DNA of 64,000 nt from contig JAPDOI010000155.1 in assembly GCA_029168955.1 (NCBI GenBank), positions 1,302,001 to 1,366,000 of the forward strand, in the 5' to 3' direction. Below the pieces are notes generated by a model. The model saw nothing but the letters and a program-made list of their open reading frames with translations, made no database searches and was not told where the DNA came from. This document shows positions 19,654 to 31,573 of the stretch, one piece after another. The stretch's first letter is position 1, and every line of letters begins with the position of its first letter. Source of the stretch: Aplectana chamaeleonis. Taxonomy: Eukaryota > Nematoda > Chromadorea > Rhabditida > Cosmocercidae. The translations under genes and the position numbers were made by a program.

Positions 19654-22010
19654 TACTTGTTTATTTATTAAATACGATGCATAAGGCATACGTGAGAAAC
19701 ACAAACACAGCTGGTTAATAGTGTACAGATTGAGCGCAGATATGAATCGCTGATACAACGTGATCTCCATCCCATCACCGAACTTCCCGTTAAAAACACA
19801 GTAACTTCTTTCTCGCAATACGTTTGAATGATCTCACTCCAGATCGAACGGCAGGTATCCCTTCTCTAAATGAACCAGAGAGCGATCCAGCCCTGCACGT
19901 AAACGAGCAGGACCTTAGTGTACTTTTTGGGATTACATATGAAATTTTCTCTGTACCACCTCTGGTTCTAGAATGAATTATACGGTAAAAATTAGAAACG
20001 TCTACTCTCATAACACCTGATAACATTTTAGCGACAGTGACGACATCACAAACCTTCCGCCGAGATTCTAACGTGTGTGGCAACAACTCCCTGTTCCGGT
20101 TCTTTGAATTGGGTATGCTACTGTACGGCAACTGGAAAGCCCTTGCAAATAATTTGCGTGTGAAATTCTCTTGGGTTCTCTCTAGCAAAGAAATGTCTTT
20201 CTTTTTATGTGGAGCAAAAACCGATGACCCACTCTCCATAATTGGCCTTATGTAAGTTTTATATGCTCTTACAAGAACATCTTTATCGCAGGTAGAAAGT
20301 GCTTTAAAGATGAGGAAAGTGCGCGAAAATGCCTTGTTGCTCAGATGTTTATAATGATTCATAAAATCCAGTTTACTATCATAGAGAAACCCTAAGTCTC
20401 TTACCGATCCCACTGAATTCAAAGCTTGATCAGCAAGTTTATAAAAACTTGGGAAGCTAGGAACTCCAATTCTCATGTAAATAGTTTTTTCAGGGGCTAA
20501 AGGTAGCTCCCAACTGAGTGACCAGCTGTAAATCTGGTCTAAAGCTGCTTGCATCTTAATATGGTCATCAGGACTTTCAATCATTGTATAAATCTTGACA
20601 TCATCTGCAAATTGTTTGCATCTGACTCCGCATCTCTCTAAAATTGTAGGGAGCTCAGCAGAGTACAATGCAAACAGGATTGGAGACAGTACTCCGCCCT
20701 GTGGCACTCCGCTGCTTGCTTCTCTGGCCGTTGAGAAGCATGAACCTATTCTCACCTGGAAACTTCTTTTCTCAAGGTAACCCCTCAACCACTCTATAAT
20801 CAGGGGATGGAATTTCAGTTTGGTGATTTTGTGAGTCAATTTACAATGATCTACACGATCGAAAGCCTTGGCAAAATCAAAATATACTACATCACAGCCC
20901 TTCTTAGCATACATGTACTCAGTCCAGTCATTGACACACTTCAGAAGATTTGTTTCCACAGATTTATCTGGCATGAATCCATGCTGATTCGGGGGAATGA
21001 TAGAGTTCCTCTCCAAATGTGACATGATATGTTTTTTCAATACCTTTTCGAAAATTCTACGCAAGTGGGAGGTTATACTCACTGGCCTATAATTTCCTGC
21101 CGAATTGGCGGGCTCTTTTTTCAGGAGGGGAGTTACGAAAGAATGTTTCCATCTTAACGGAATTTCCGAATAACACAATGATTGGTTCAACAAATACACG
21201 ATGGACTCAGCAATGATATGCCCAATACTTTCAGAAAAACAGCCGGTACATAATCTGGAGTTAATGAAAATGAACAGGGTAATTTGTTGATGAGCTCAAA
21301 TATTGTAATACCTTCAAACCATGGAAAAGTGTTCACTTCAAAATTAACTTCAGGATCAAACGGTGGTAAAATATCATCACTCACATTATACACCTCTCCG
21401 AATTTATCTGCTAAGAGATCTGCTTTATCCTGATCTAAAGTTGCCACTTCTCCTCCTTTTTTCAGGCTGGGGATCGTGGTTGTAGGTTTAAGTTTCTTCT
21501 TCAAGAATTTGTAAAATCCTTTCTTGTTGTTACTCTCGATAATTTTCTTCTCGACACTTTTGTTGTATTTTTTGAGCCGACTTGTGAATTTACTTGAGAA
21601 AGCATGAAATTTCTCCCAATCACTATCAAGATTTGTGGTGATAGCTACCTTAAATAAACAACCTCTATGGTCTAACATGTTTTGAAGATAAGATGGAAGA
21701 AAGGACCGAGTGGCACACACTCGTTTCATAGGGACGAATAAGTCGATGCTGTGATGTAATATATCCAAAAACATCTCATATTTGGCGTTGACTGTTTGTA
21801 CTGTTTCGAATGACTGTCTCCAATCCACAGATAGGAGGTAGTCTGAAAGTCCACCAACATCGCAGCCTCTGAAGCACCGATAGAACGCCACTTCAGACTC
21901 AGGAAAGGAACATGATAAATGAAAAGCAAGACTGTTATGATCACTAGAACCAACAGGTGGATTGAGGTTAACATTTTTTACCAGTTGTTCATCATTTGCT
22001 AATACCAAAT
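19654..22010 (-). mobile_element. CR1-type retrotransposon CR1-1, 5'-truncated
   Basis: Inserted in C-f. The element's 3' end (low coordinates) is A+T-rich with an AATAAATAAACAAG tail next to the MITE. The 5' end is cut inside the endonuclease, the usual result of incomplete target-primed reverse transcription. Sequence at both junctions reads CAAAT(T)C.ATA-like, a possible short target duplication. Confidence 0.8.
19790..22010 (-). pseudogene. CR1-1 ORF2: endonuclease C-terminus and reverse transcriptase
   Basis: Read on the minus strand from about 22010. The endonuclease end comes first (LVLANDEQL, GSSDHNSLAFHL with the SDH motif), then a linker (KKYNKSVEKKIIES..), then RT. A frameshift near 21200-21230 moves the reading into the next frame (ending 19790). 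RT blocks are intact after the shift: FVTPLLKKEP/NYRPVSITS, DVVYFDFAKAFDRVDH (motif A), GVPQGGVLSPILFALYSAEL (motif B), KQFADDVKIYT (catalytic FADD, motif C), WELPLAPEKT and RDLGF. The C-terminal tail ends IARKKLLCF. No ORF1 or N-terminal endonuclease is present, so it is not autonomous. FADD, motif order and tail place it in the CR1/L2/Jockey group; CR1 is my best assignment. Confidence 0.88.
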
Positions 22011-22038
22011 CATATCTGAGGGTGTACTGTGCCTTTGA

Positions 22039-23330
22039 GCGGTCGTCCAAAGAAATACTAAAATGGTCTGTAAGGTCATCTTAATTATATGATGAAGGAT
22101 GCAAATCTCATCTGAGAACGCACCATTCAGATGACTAACAGTGTTAGGATCATCCTAACCTGTTCAGATCACCTTATTTGCGCGGTCATAGAGCAGCGAG
22201 AGAGCGTGCATTTCCGGAGGCGCTCGTCTTAATTTCAAGAGGAGCCCCGGAGCGCCTCTTGTTTTCCAGATGAGTTTGGTGCAGTTTGACGTCGTTTTGA
22301 CGCACTGCTACGGACAAAGGGTGCGAGGTAGACGTGAAAACTCCTTACGACGCGCGCGGTGAAATTCTTCAAATGGTTTTGGTGTTTCATCCATTTCTTC
22401 GCCTGACATTTGACAGTAACTCCTTTTTGACTCCAGAAGTGTAGATTGCTCTGAATCGTACATGCGCGAGTTTTGACTGCTCGACGAAAAAGTTTTGATA
22501 AATTGGTATTTCAATCATATCTGAAGGGTCGAAAAAACAAAACTGAATTCTAAGAGTTTGAAATTACAAATTTCGAAGTACCTTGAAATGAGTGTTTGAT
22601 GAAGTGAAAAAGTGAATATGTTCAAAAGAGGTAACTTTCGAATACATTCGAAAGCCCATCGTTTGAATTCTCAAATTTCAAAAATCGGCTTTCGAACGTT
22701 CAGTCGAACACTGGACTTTGCAGAAACCTAATCATTATGTCAAAATCGGCTTAGTCAAACGTACAATCCACTAACGGTCGAAATCTCTCGGCCTGCCGCG
22801 AATCCACAGCACTCGTCTTCGTGGTGGGACCAGTTTTGCTTTTTGGACCACGTGAATTCTCGGAAGATACTCTAGTTTTTTTTTTTGAGATCAGTCTCTA
22901 GTTAGTGAGGATAGCTGTGCAATGTAGGTCTGTTGTGTTAAATAATCCTCCTTGAATATAAAAGTGTCGTCGATCACTAGTCGAGAGATAGCTGCGGCGC
23001 AGCGATTTAATGTGATATCAAATGATCGATGTTCATCACTATCATTACCTCCTCGCTTGCGTGCGTGCCACGTGTGTTCGTCGCGGCGATCTCTCAACCA
23101 TTGATCGATAATACATACTCTGTTTCGAATAACAAGTGATGTATGTACTAGTCATTTAACCTGTTTTTATTGGTTTTCAAATGTTCACGCCCCGTGTTAT
23201 TGAAAATTGTATGGTTCGCGGCTTGTTGTTTGACGTTATTGACGATCTCCTGTCACAGAAAAATCACTTTTTCAGTAAGAGTTCTACGCAGAATGGCAAC
23301 GGCGAAACGCAATATCTGGGCCTACTTATT
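22039..23330. other. No recognised gene
   Basis: Small inverted words occur (GGAGGCGCTC..GGAGCGCCTC near 22216-22258; CGAAAGCC..GGCTTTCG near 22651-22695). A polyT run lies near 22877. I saw no convincing exon, element end or repeat partner. Confidence 0.35.
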
Positions 23331-24253
23331 AGAGTATATCAAACGAATAATATCGATTTTTCCGAATAAATCTAGTTTTCTCGTCATGGTCGGAATGGTT
23401 TCAACAGCGCTTTTTATCACGCATTAGGTTAAAGGCAGTGGTCACGATGAAAAACGTTATCGAAAAAACTACAAAAATCAACTTAGATCAAAAACAGCTG
23501 AAAAACTATGAAGGTAGCGCGGTGAAAAACGGTCGACAAATAGAGTTTCTAGGGCCCAAAGAAGCTAGTTCGTGCACACGTGCACAGCGATGACGAAACA
23601 GATCGCAGTCTCATGCCGAGCAGTCAAAAATCATCGACATTCAGAGGACGAAATAAATACAAATTTAACGAATAAAAGAGGTTGAATAATGAAAGAATCA
23701 CTTCAGTCAATGTTTTTGACTAGATACACACATAAATTCGAAGCTTCATTGATTGACATTCAATTTCAAGCTAGCTGATGTTCTTGATATAAGAGGTCAT
23801 CGATGCCGATGATGTGGAGAGGGCTCGTCCACCATCAAAAGACAAGAAAGTTCAGGTTTCAAATTCGGCCCAAAACAGTGGTTTTTTCGCGATTTTTTCT
23901 TATAGGTCCTACTACCCGAGACCCAGGAAAGGATTTAGAGAGAAAAAGACGACAAGCATATTTGATCGCGACCACTGCCTTTAAGTGAAAGGTTCTCATA
24001 TTTGATGGAAACGTGAGGTTTCGTCTATTCGTTAACATGCCACAGCCAATTAATTAAGTTTTTATTCGAATATTCGAATAATCGAATAAATGGTTACAGC
24101 AATTCTGTGATTGGACAGAAAGTCACTTTTTCATGAATTATGGAAACCTTGCCCCTCACGTAATGTTCGATACCAAGGGCAGTTAAAACCATTCCGTCTC
24201 TGAGAAAATATAAGAGTTAATTGAAAAATCGATTTTATTCGGTGAAACACTCT
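23331..24253 (-). mobile_element. MITE family F, copy F2, occupied by D1
   Basis: Inverted copy of 1687-2058. Net length without the inserted element and one TTAA is about 371 bases, equal to F1 (372). Ends AGAGTATATCAAACGAATAA and ..CGGTGAAACACTCT. Confidence 0.8.
23433..23980 (+). mobile_element. TTAA-MITE family D, copy D1 (548 bases)
   Basis: Ends AGGCAGTGGTCACGATGAAA and inverse ..ATCGCGACCACTGCCT; TTAA at 23429-23432 and 23981-23984. Nearly identical to D2 (29744-30291) and exactly the same length, so both moved recently. F1 supplies the empty site. Confidence 0.9.
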
Positions 24254-24639
24254 ACTACTTATACGGCCGTCAGCCAACCAACAAGAACGCCACCTGTGAG
24301 TTTTCAGCTTATATGGAAGCGGATCCCTCGAAAAGCTTGAAAAACACTCATTCATAAGCATGATGGTAAAATGATATTAGGTTGAAGCGAGAAATTCCCA
24401 CCACTTGGCTTTAACGATATTTAAAGCTTTCTGCGTTGGTCCTTCGGCCAAGTGCGATATGATCGATCGAAAGCACAAATTCTTGTCTATCTAGCGCTGC
24501 CTTCCACTTGGGCCAAGGCTTGATCATTGGCGAAATATATGCTATATTTCAGTAATGATCTTCTGTACTATGCATCTTTGCGTGCTTTTTACGTTGAGAT
24601 AAACGACCAAACCTGCCAGAGTTGACAGGATATTTGATC

Positions 24640-24965
24640 CATCTTATAGCGGTGGCCCCGGTCATAGTTGGATGAGCCGACGCATCCAGCCCGGTCGATA
24701 CACACGGACATTCAAAATGGGATGCAAAAATCACCCGGTGTATCCCTCCGACACCCACCCCCAACACCCGCCAACACCAGCCCGGTCGATACGTATGAAC
24801 AAAATGGTGGGGTGAGGCTGGGAAAATCACCCGGTGTTTCCCTCTGACACCCACCAACACCTACCCGGTCTATACATATGGTTGAAATGATGGGGTGAGG
24901 TTGAGAAAATTACCCGGCGAATCCGACGCGGTCGATATCCATGCAATACGTGGATGACGGGGGAT
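24640..24965 (+). repeat. Degenerate tandem repeat, about 89 bases
   Basis: CCCGGTC(G/T)ATACAYAYG recurs near 24688, 24778 and 24867 with a worn fourth at about 24926. Each unit continues AAAATGG..GGGG..AAAATCACCCGGTG then CCCTCYGACACCCAC. A related segment flanks the M2 element at 54660-54960. Confidence 0.7.
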
Positions 24966-25254
24966 GAGGAAAACGCCGGGTATTCGGCCGATGATAAAAC
25001 ATATCACTAGAAAGCTATCGACACTGCTACTGCGTTTCTGTTCTTTACTTCTTTTATTTCTCTAAACAGGTGCAATACTGTTGGTCGCGTAGTCATCGTC
25101 ATCACTTCCACTTCCGGTGGAATCTAGTCGGATACACCGATGTACGAAACGGTAGAACGGCGACGCCGACTGCAAAGTCCCTTCAACTATGCGAGCTCTT
25201 GGTGCGCAACGCCGCGTCACTTTCAAATCAACTTGCATTGGCTCATTGAATATT

Positions 25255-26500
25255 CTCTGAGAGTTTTGGCCGAGAAATAGCCGCGTAATAGCCGCGAAAT
25301 GCCTGCTGGCCGCGTAATAGCCGCGAAATAGCCGCTAAATAATGCTGGCCGTGAAATAGCCGCAAAATAGTTCTCGCCGCGAAATAGCCGTGAAATAGCC
25401 GCCAAATATGTGGTGTGCTTAAATCCAGTTCAGTTTAGTTTAGTTGAGCTTAGTTGATTTATGTGCGGCCTATGCGATGGCGAAGTTTCTAGTGCTGCTG
25501 AGCCGTGCTCTACTCCGGAATGCTACGGGTATAATCGAGTTTCTTGATCACCTTTACTGCATTCCCTTACAAGAGCGTATTCTTGTAGGCATACCGGGCG
25601 AAGATCAACCATTGCAGAAAAAAGCTTTATAGCCACATACGACGTAATGAGTCAGCCGAAATAACTCTTCGATACATATATATTTGATGGGGTTTCAAGC
25701 ATCATGGATCTATTCACAATGGGACGCTGATAACTTCGGATGATAGCAGGATATTGGCGTATTTTATAGTATGCACGCCTCATATTTCTCTTATTCTCTC
25801 CTCTGACTACCAGAATGTTTGTTCTCAGTGGAGCATGGAGTTATCTGTCGAATTCGGCATACATGTAGTGAAGAATCAAGCCATTGTCCATATCGATGGT
25901 TTGACATGCAGTTCCCAGAGAAGGTACGGACCCTACGATTACTTTCGGTGCAAAACTAGTTAAAGGGGGCCAGTCGAAAAAAATGAAATTATTCATGCAT
26001 GAAAATGAAAATTTCTGCTGATACCAGATGCCTGATAGCGTTCAGGGAAACTCCCATGGAAAGTTTTCCCGGACTACTTCGATTTCTGAAAGTGGTATCA
26101 TTCATGTTTTAATTAAACCCTGAGCCTCCCCCCCTAACCAGTTTTGCACCTCACTTCCTACATTTTATCATGTTCACATCCGTTTACATCTGATCAAAAC
26201 CGTAGATTATCGAATGAGATCTGCAAGCCATGAACATCGACGAAACGTGAAAATGAGAAAATCCACAGCCTGGTTTTTTCCGTTTCCGATTTCTGTTTCC
26301 TGCGTTTTGACCACTTTTGTTCCGTTTCCAAAAATTATTAAAAAATTTTCGCACAGCCCTAGCCTTGATGGATATAAGCCCTGTGTTGCGGTTCAACAAA
26401 CAGAACGCAAAGAGACCTCAATATTGTCTTTGACGTCTTCTTACGGAACACATGAGAACAGTTATGATTGACGGTATCGTTGTCTGTAACTGTGAATGAA
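25255..26500 (+). mobile_element. Element H, copy H1
   Basis: Begins CTCTGAGAGTTTTGGCCGAG, then a string of GCCGCGAAATAGCC words. A body from TGTGGTGTGCTTAAATCCAG follows, through conserved blocks (ATTTATGTGCGGCCTATGCG, CATACCGGGCGAAGATCAAC) to GACGGTATCGTTGTCTGTAA near 26471. Repeated as H2 (direct) and H3 (inverted). Frames of 60-85 codons recur in the copies (for example 25754-25963 and its H3 counterpart 33218-33427), but copies of DNA also copy frames; no protein family is recognised. Confidence 0.7.
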
Positions 26501-27353
26501 TGTACTTTGAGATTTTTTGCCGAGGAATAGCCGCGAATTGCCTGCTGGCCGCGTAATAGCCGGGAAATAGCCGCCAAATAACGTCGGCCGCGATATACCC
26601 GCGAAATAGACACGAAATAGCCGCCGAAAAGCCACTAAATAATGCTGGCCGCGAAATAGCCGCCAAATAATTCTCGCCGCGAAACAACCGCGAAATAGCC
26701 GCCAAATATGTGGTCTGCTTGGAGCTTGGTTGAGCTTATTTTATTTATGTGCGGTCTATGCGATGCCGAATTTCCTAATGCTGCTGAGCCGTGCCCTACT
26801 CCAGAATACTACGGGTAAAATTGAGTTTCTTGATCACCCATTATTACTGCATACCCTTACATGGTCGTATCCTTGTAGGCATACCGGGCGAAGATCAACC
26901 ATTGCAGAAAGAGGCTTTATAGCCACATACGACGTAATGAGTCAGCCGAAATAACTCTTCGATACATAATTTGATGGGGTTTCAAGCATCATGGATCTAT
27001 TCACAATGGAACGCTCATAAGCTCGGATGATAGCAGGATATCGGCGTATTTTTTAGTATGCACGCCTCATGTTTCTACTATTCTGTCCTCTGACTACCAG
27101 AATGTTTCTTTTCAGTGGAACATCTGTCGAATTTGGCATGCATATAGTGAGGTTTCAAGCCATTTTGAATATTGATGGCTTCACATTCAGTTCCCAGACA
27201 AGGTACGGAATGACTTCTTTTCTACGATTACTTATATATATTTATTACATGAACGGGGTCATGTCATCATAAGAAAAATAAATGAGAAAAAAAGGATAAA
27301 TTGGAATATACTCAGTAACAACCACTAAATGACATCCACTATAGTCAACAGCC

Positions 27354-30300
27354 TCACGTCGGATTTAGGTAGCAGTCAACAGTGTTTTTGAATACCCGTA
27401 AGTTGTGAGAAACAGGCAATCTCTTGCTCAATTTTAAGAAATCTGAGCCGGCTCTAACAGAAAAAAGTGTGACCGGCTCCTTAACCTAGCTCTTGGAATT
27501 ACGAGTTTCTGAGAACCTCCTCTGGTTATAGAGCTTCTCAAGGACCAAAAGTCGCTCAATTTAAGACCACAATTACCATGCATTATTTTATGGAACATAA
27601 TCAAATCAAATTTCAGTCTCCTGTACGCCAGTGAGCGCAAGTTGAAGATACGATTCCTTTCATGGGAAGGAGGAATCCGGTCATACGAAAAACCTTGTGT
27701 CCTTATCAACAGTTTTCTAGTAAAATTATTCTGGACACGCTCGAGCCTTGCTACGACCTGTTTCTTGTATGGGCTGAAAATCACTGTTCCATATTCGAGC
27801 AGCGTCCTCATATATGTCCTAATTGCTCTGAGAAGCGCGGTACTGTTATTTGTGGAAAGAGCCCTGAATAAGTTGTATACAGCCCTCGTAGCTTTCCCCG
27901 CAATGCGTTCACAATGCACATCAAAACTGAGACCTCTGGTAACAAAAAAACCAAGATCTTTGATCTGTTCAACCTTCTCAATTTGTTCACCTTCAATTGC
28001 ATAATGTATTTCGTTGTTATTTGAACCAAGATGCAGGAGTTTGGTTTTCTCTTTAGATAGTGGTAGGCCCCAGTCATTAGCCCACTTATGTACCGAATCA
28101 ATCGTTTGTTGTACTGCACGAAAATCTTCAACGTTTAAGACTGGCTTATACAGCTTGAGATCATCGGCAAAGGAACAATATTTAACATTGTTAGAAGTAA
28201 CGAGGGTGGGTAGTTCATAAGCGTAAATGTTAAAAAGAACCGGCGAAAGAACCCCACCTTGAGGAACACCGCTAAATGCCTGCCTAGGGCTGGACAGGGT
28301 TGAATTAATTCGCACACTAAAAGAACGACCTGAGAGGAAAGATTGTATCCACGCGACTATTCTTGGATTAATACCGATGAGATTTAATTTGAGCACCAGT
28401 TTTTCATGGGAAACACGGTCGAAAGCTTTGGAGAAATCTAGATAAACAACGTCTACCGGATGACCTTCTTCGAGGGAAATGGTCCAGTCATTGATGGATT
28501 GAAGCATTGCTGTGACCGTCGATTTCCCTTTCTGAAAACCATGCTGGTAGGGCGATATAATTGTGTGTTTCTCAAGATGGGCCTCTATTCTTTTTTTGAG
28601 GATTTTTTCGAATACTCTGGCTAGTATTGATGTTAAACTTATTGGACGATAGTTCTCAGGAGAAGTATATGAAGGTTTTTTCGGTATAGGTGTGACAATC
28701 GCCGTTTTCCACCTTGAAGGCACTTCTGATCTCATGAAGCTGAGGTTAAATATGTGCTCCAGGGGGCCTGCAATGATATGAGCAACTGATTTGAAAAAGA
28801 GGAGCGGGATGCCATCCGGAGTTTCCGAGAACGAAGACAGCCATTTTGATAGCAAAGTATAGATTTCTTCTGCAAAACACCAAGCCGAGTCTTCCATAAG
28901 AGGGAAAAGAGGCTCTCCCGATATATTACTGACCCCATCCGCGTCTTGTTTGTATACTTTCTCGAAAACGTTAGCAAATAGCTCATTCTTTCAATATCAT
29001 TTCCGATTGATTTGCCGTTTTCCGAAAGAATAAGACCTATCTTATGATTATGTTTCAGCTTAGTATTGAGAAATTTGAAAAAAGCATTTTTGTTTTGGGA
29101 CTCAATAATCTTTTTTTCGATAGACTTGTTATATTTCTTCAGCTTTTTGTCGAATACTCTATTCTGCTCTCTGAAGTCACTCCACTTTTCAAAGAGTTGG
29201 AGGCAACTGCGGTATCCCATGCCTGCGATTTTTTGAGGAATAGTCTTTTGAGATAGAAGGGCAGATTGACTTGATGGGGTGGGATCTTTTGGAGTGGCAC
29301 AAACATATCAATGCAGTGGTTCAGAATTGACAGAAACATTTCATAATTTTCATCTACGGACGAAACGTTCAGAAAAGAGCCAAGCCAATCGACCTTATGC
29401 AGATAAGAACAGATAGCATCATAGTCGGCGGTCCCGAAGTTGCGTTTCAAAACATAATTGATTTCTGGTTTGGTTAACATTAGGTTAAAACGTACACAAG
29501 AATGATCACTAGAACCCATTGGGGACTCTATTTCTATGTTTTCGACAGCGTTCAACTCGGTGCTCAGAACAAGATCCAAGATGTTGTTTCCCAGAGTACA
29601 TTTACGAACATATTGGAATAGTTTATGATTTTCACAGGCAGCGAAGTGTTTATCTCCAGAGACCCAGTCAATGTCGGGCATATTGACATCTCCCACTATG
29701 AGGCAGCTTCGGTCACAAGAAATCAGATCACTGAGTGTTTTAAAGGCAGTGGTCACGATGAAAAACGTTATCTAAAAAACTACAAAAATCGGCTTAGATC
29801 AAAAACAGCTGAAAAACTATGAAGGTAGCGCGGTGAAAAACGGTCTACAAATAGAGTTTCTATAGCCCAAAGAAGGTAGTTCGTGCACACGTGCACAGCG
29901 ATGACGAAACAGATCGCAGTCTCATGCCGAGCAGTCAAAAATCATCGACATTCAGAGGACGAAATAAATGCAAATTTAACGAATAAAAACAGTTGAATAA
30001 TGAAAGCATCACTTCAGTCAATGTTTTTGACTAGATGTGTACATAAATTCGAAGGTTCATTGATTGACATTCAATTTCAATCTAGCTGATGTTCTTGACA
30101 TAAGAGGTCATCGATGCCGATGATGTGGAGAGGGCTCGTCCACCATCAAAAGGCAAGAAAGTTCAGGTTTCGAATTCGGCCCAAAACAGTGGTTTTTTCG
30201 CGATTTTTTCTTATAGGTCCTACTACTCGAGACCCAGGAAAGGATTTGGAGAGAAAAAGACGACAAGCATATTTGATCGCGACCACTGCCTTTAACCAAA

Positions 30301-30668
30301 GTAAATGTGTTGCGAGCAGGGCAAGATGGAGCTCTATATACAACTGTTATGCGAAAGACCTGTGATTCAAGGAACAAGTCGCAGCAAATCAACTCATAAG
30401 CGCCAGAAATGGATTCTTTGAAAACCAATGATGGAGACAAGATTTTTTTAACTACTAAAGCGACTCCTCCTCCTTTTTTACGTAGACGGTCACATCGTAG
30501 TATATCGTATTGTGCACAAATTTCACCTAAGAGAGGTTCCGTATCAATAGTTGAGTTACACCAAGTTTCTGTGAGAGCGACTACGTCGAAATCAAAATTT
30601 TTAAGCATGAAAACTAGAGCATTTCTGTTGCTTACCACAGAACGGATATTAGAGAGAAGACAAGTCAT
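27354..30668 (-). pseudogene. CR1-2 ORF2: endonuclease plus reverse transcriptase, interrupted
   Basis: Starts ATG 29 bases after the ORF1 stop. Endonuclease: LLSNIRSVVSNRNAL, VVALTETWCN (catalytic E), VYRAPS, then MITE D2 (29744-30291), then VGDVNMPDIDW, NNILDLVLS and SSDHSCVRF. The phase is kept across D2 if D2 and one TTAA are discounted. Frameshifts lie near 29180 and 28890. RT: IVTPIPKK/NYRPISLTS, DVVYLDFSKAFDRVSH (motif A), GVPQGGVLSPVLFNIYAYEL (B), CSFADDLKLY (C, FADD), WGLPLSKEKTK. A last shift near 27450 puts the true tail (LSKRLPVSHNLRVFKNTVD..) in another frame, ending at 27354. It is similar to but clearly distinct from CR1-1. Confidence 0.88.
29744..30291 (+). mobile_element. TTAA-MITE family D, copy D2 (548 bases), inside CR1-2
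   Basis: TTAA at 29740-29743 and 30292-30295. Ends identical to D1, with only scattered differences inside. It interrupts the endonuclease between VYRAPS.. and the GD.N motif, so it is younger than CR1-2, which in turn is younger than H2. Confidence 0.92.
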
Positions 30669-30697
30669 ATTGGACTTACCATGTCTCCGACGATCGG

Positions 30698-31573
30698 CTA
30701 GCAGTTTGACTGGTGAGGTGATACAACAGGTACAGGCCCAGAATTTGAGGCAGCAGGAACATCATGTGACTGTTGCGAAACATTGGCAGGTTGGGTCGGC
30801 GTAGAAAATGATTGCGAAACAGTTACAGTAGAAGGAGGCTCAGAATGTGGGTACATCTTATTACGCTGTGCACGTCGTGCCACTCTCTCAGCATAAGCTC
30901 GATCCCTTTCCTCCCTGTTTAGGGAGTGTCTTATGAAGACCTTAGGGATAGAGTAATGCTTGAGGCTAGGAGCACGATTTACAGCAAGTTCAGCGAAATA
31001 AGAAGTGGGAAGAACAACTTTCAGTAAATTACGAGATTTGTGATTAGGTGGCACCATACGATAAACAGATACGGGCACACACTCAACACCCAGGTAATCT
31101 AGTACTTGACGATCGGATACATAATCATTAAAAGCACGGGTAGTAGAATATTGTGAATAAACCTCAGGAAGACCAACAATGACAATGGAGCGTTTGCGCT
31201 CAAATTCCTCAAGCAGATCATTTGGAACAGTAAGTGGAGACGAAGTTATATTAGTAATGGGTTTATCTGGTGCTAGAGAGTTAGGAACAACGGATGAAAC
31301 TTTAAGGGCAGACTTAAGTTGATCATTCTCAGCTCTCAGCGTGGCGATCTCACTCTCCAACTCACGGTTGCGGCAGATGACGGAGTTCAGTTTGTTTCGA
31401 TCCTCCAGCAGAATAGCGATTACAGACCGTAGATGTACAGGAAGAGTCTGGTCATTCAGTAGCAGCCTGACGTCGCGGTCGAATGAGTCGGTTTGCTCGC
31501 ACGGCAAAGTGTCCAGACGTAACTGGATAACACGATGTTCGTCAGAAGGAACAGCAACAAGTGGGGTATCCAT
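30698..31573 (-). CDS. CR1-2 ORF1 protein (retrotransposon RNA-binding-type)
   Basis: A single open frame of 291 codons from ATG at 31573 to TAG at 30698. Residues about 50-95 form a likely coiled coil (LLEDRNKLNSVICRNREL.., EIATLRAENDQLK). A segment KRSIVIVGLPE .. VLDYLGVECVPVSVYRM .. SRNLLKVVLP .. PKVFIRHSLNREERDRAYAE follows, the pattern of ORF1 proteins from nematode CR1-like elements (nucleic-acid-binding domain after a coiled coil). The C-terminus is Ser/Thr/Pro-rich. ORF1 proteins of this class coat element RNA and help target-primed reverse transcription. The frame is intact although ORF2 is broken. Start chosen as the first ATG after upstream stops; ORF2 begins 29 bases beyond the stop, which suggests reinitiation. 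Confidence 0.8.
   Translation of the reverse strand: MDTPLVAVPSDEHRVIQLRLDTLPCEQTDSFDRDVRLLLNDQTLPVHLRSVIAILLEDRNKLNSVICRNRELESEIATLRAENDQLKSALKVSSVVPNSLAPDKPITNITSSPLTVPNDLLEEFERKRSIVIVGLPEVYSQYSTTRAFNDYVSDRQVLDYLGVECVPVSVYRMVPPNHKSRNLLKVVLPTSYFAELAVNRAPSLKHYSIPKVFIRHSLNREERDRAYAERVARRAQRNKMYPHSEPPSTVTVSQSFSTPTQPANVSQQSHDVPAASNSGPVPVVSPHQSNC

Larger units (their letters stand above)
19192..22034 (-). mobile_element. TTAA-MITE family C (C-f), split by CR1-1
   Basis: Left part 19192-19653 (AGGCACAGGACACCC onward, after TTAA 19188-19191) and right part about 22011-22034 (TCATATCTGAGGGTGTACTG then TGCCT, before TTGA). The gap of about 2.35 kb is the CR1-1 insertion. Together the two parts make one ordinary family C copy. 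Confidence 0.8.

Noticed and set aside
25250..25400. CRISPR-like array of GCCGCGAAATAG words
   Set aside because: Spacing is irregular with no constant repeat and unique spacers, no cas genes, and the words belong to element H ends.
25754..25963. Conserved 69-codon frame in H1 and H3
   Set aside because: Conservation follows from the whole element being duplicated; flanking non-coding parts are equally conserved, so there is no sign of protein-level selection.
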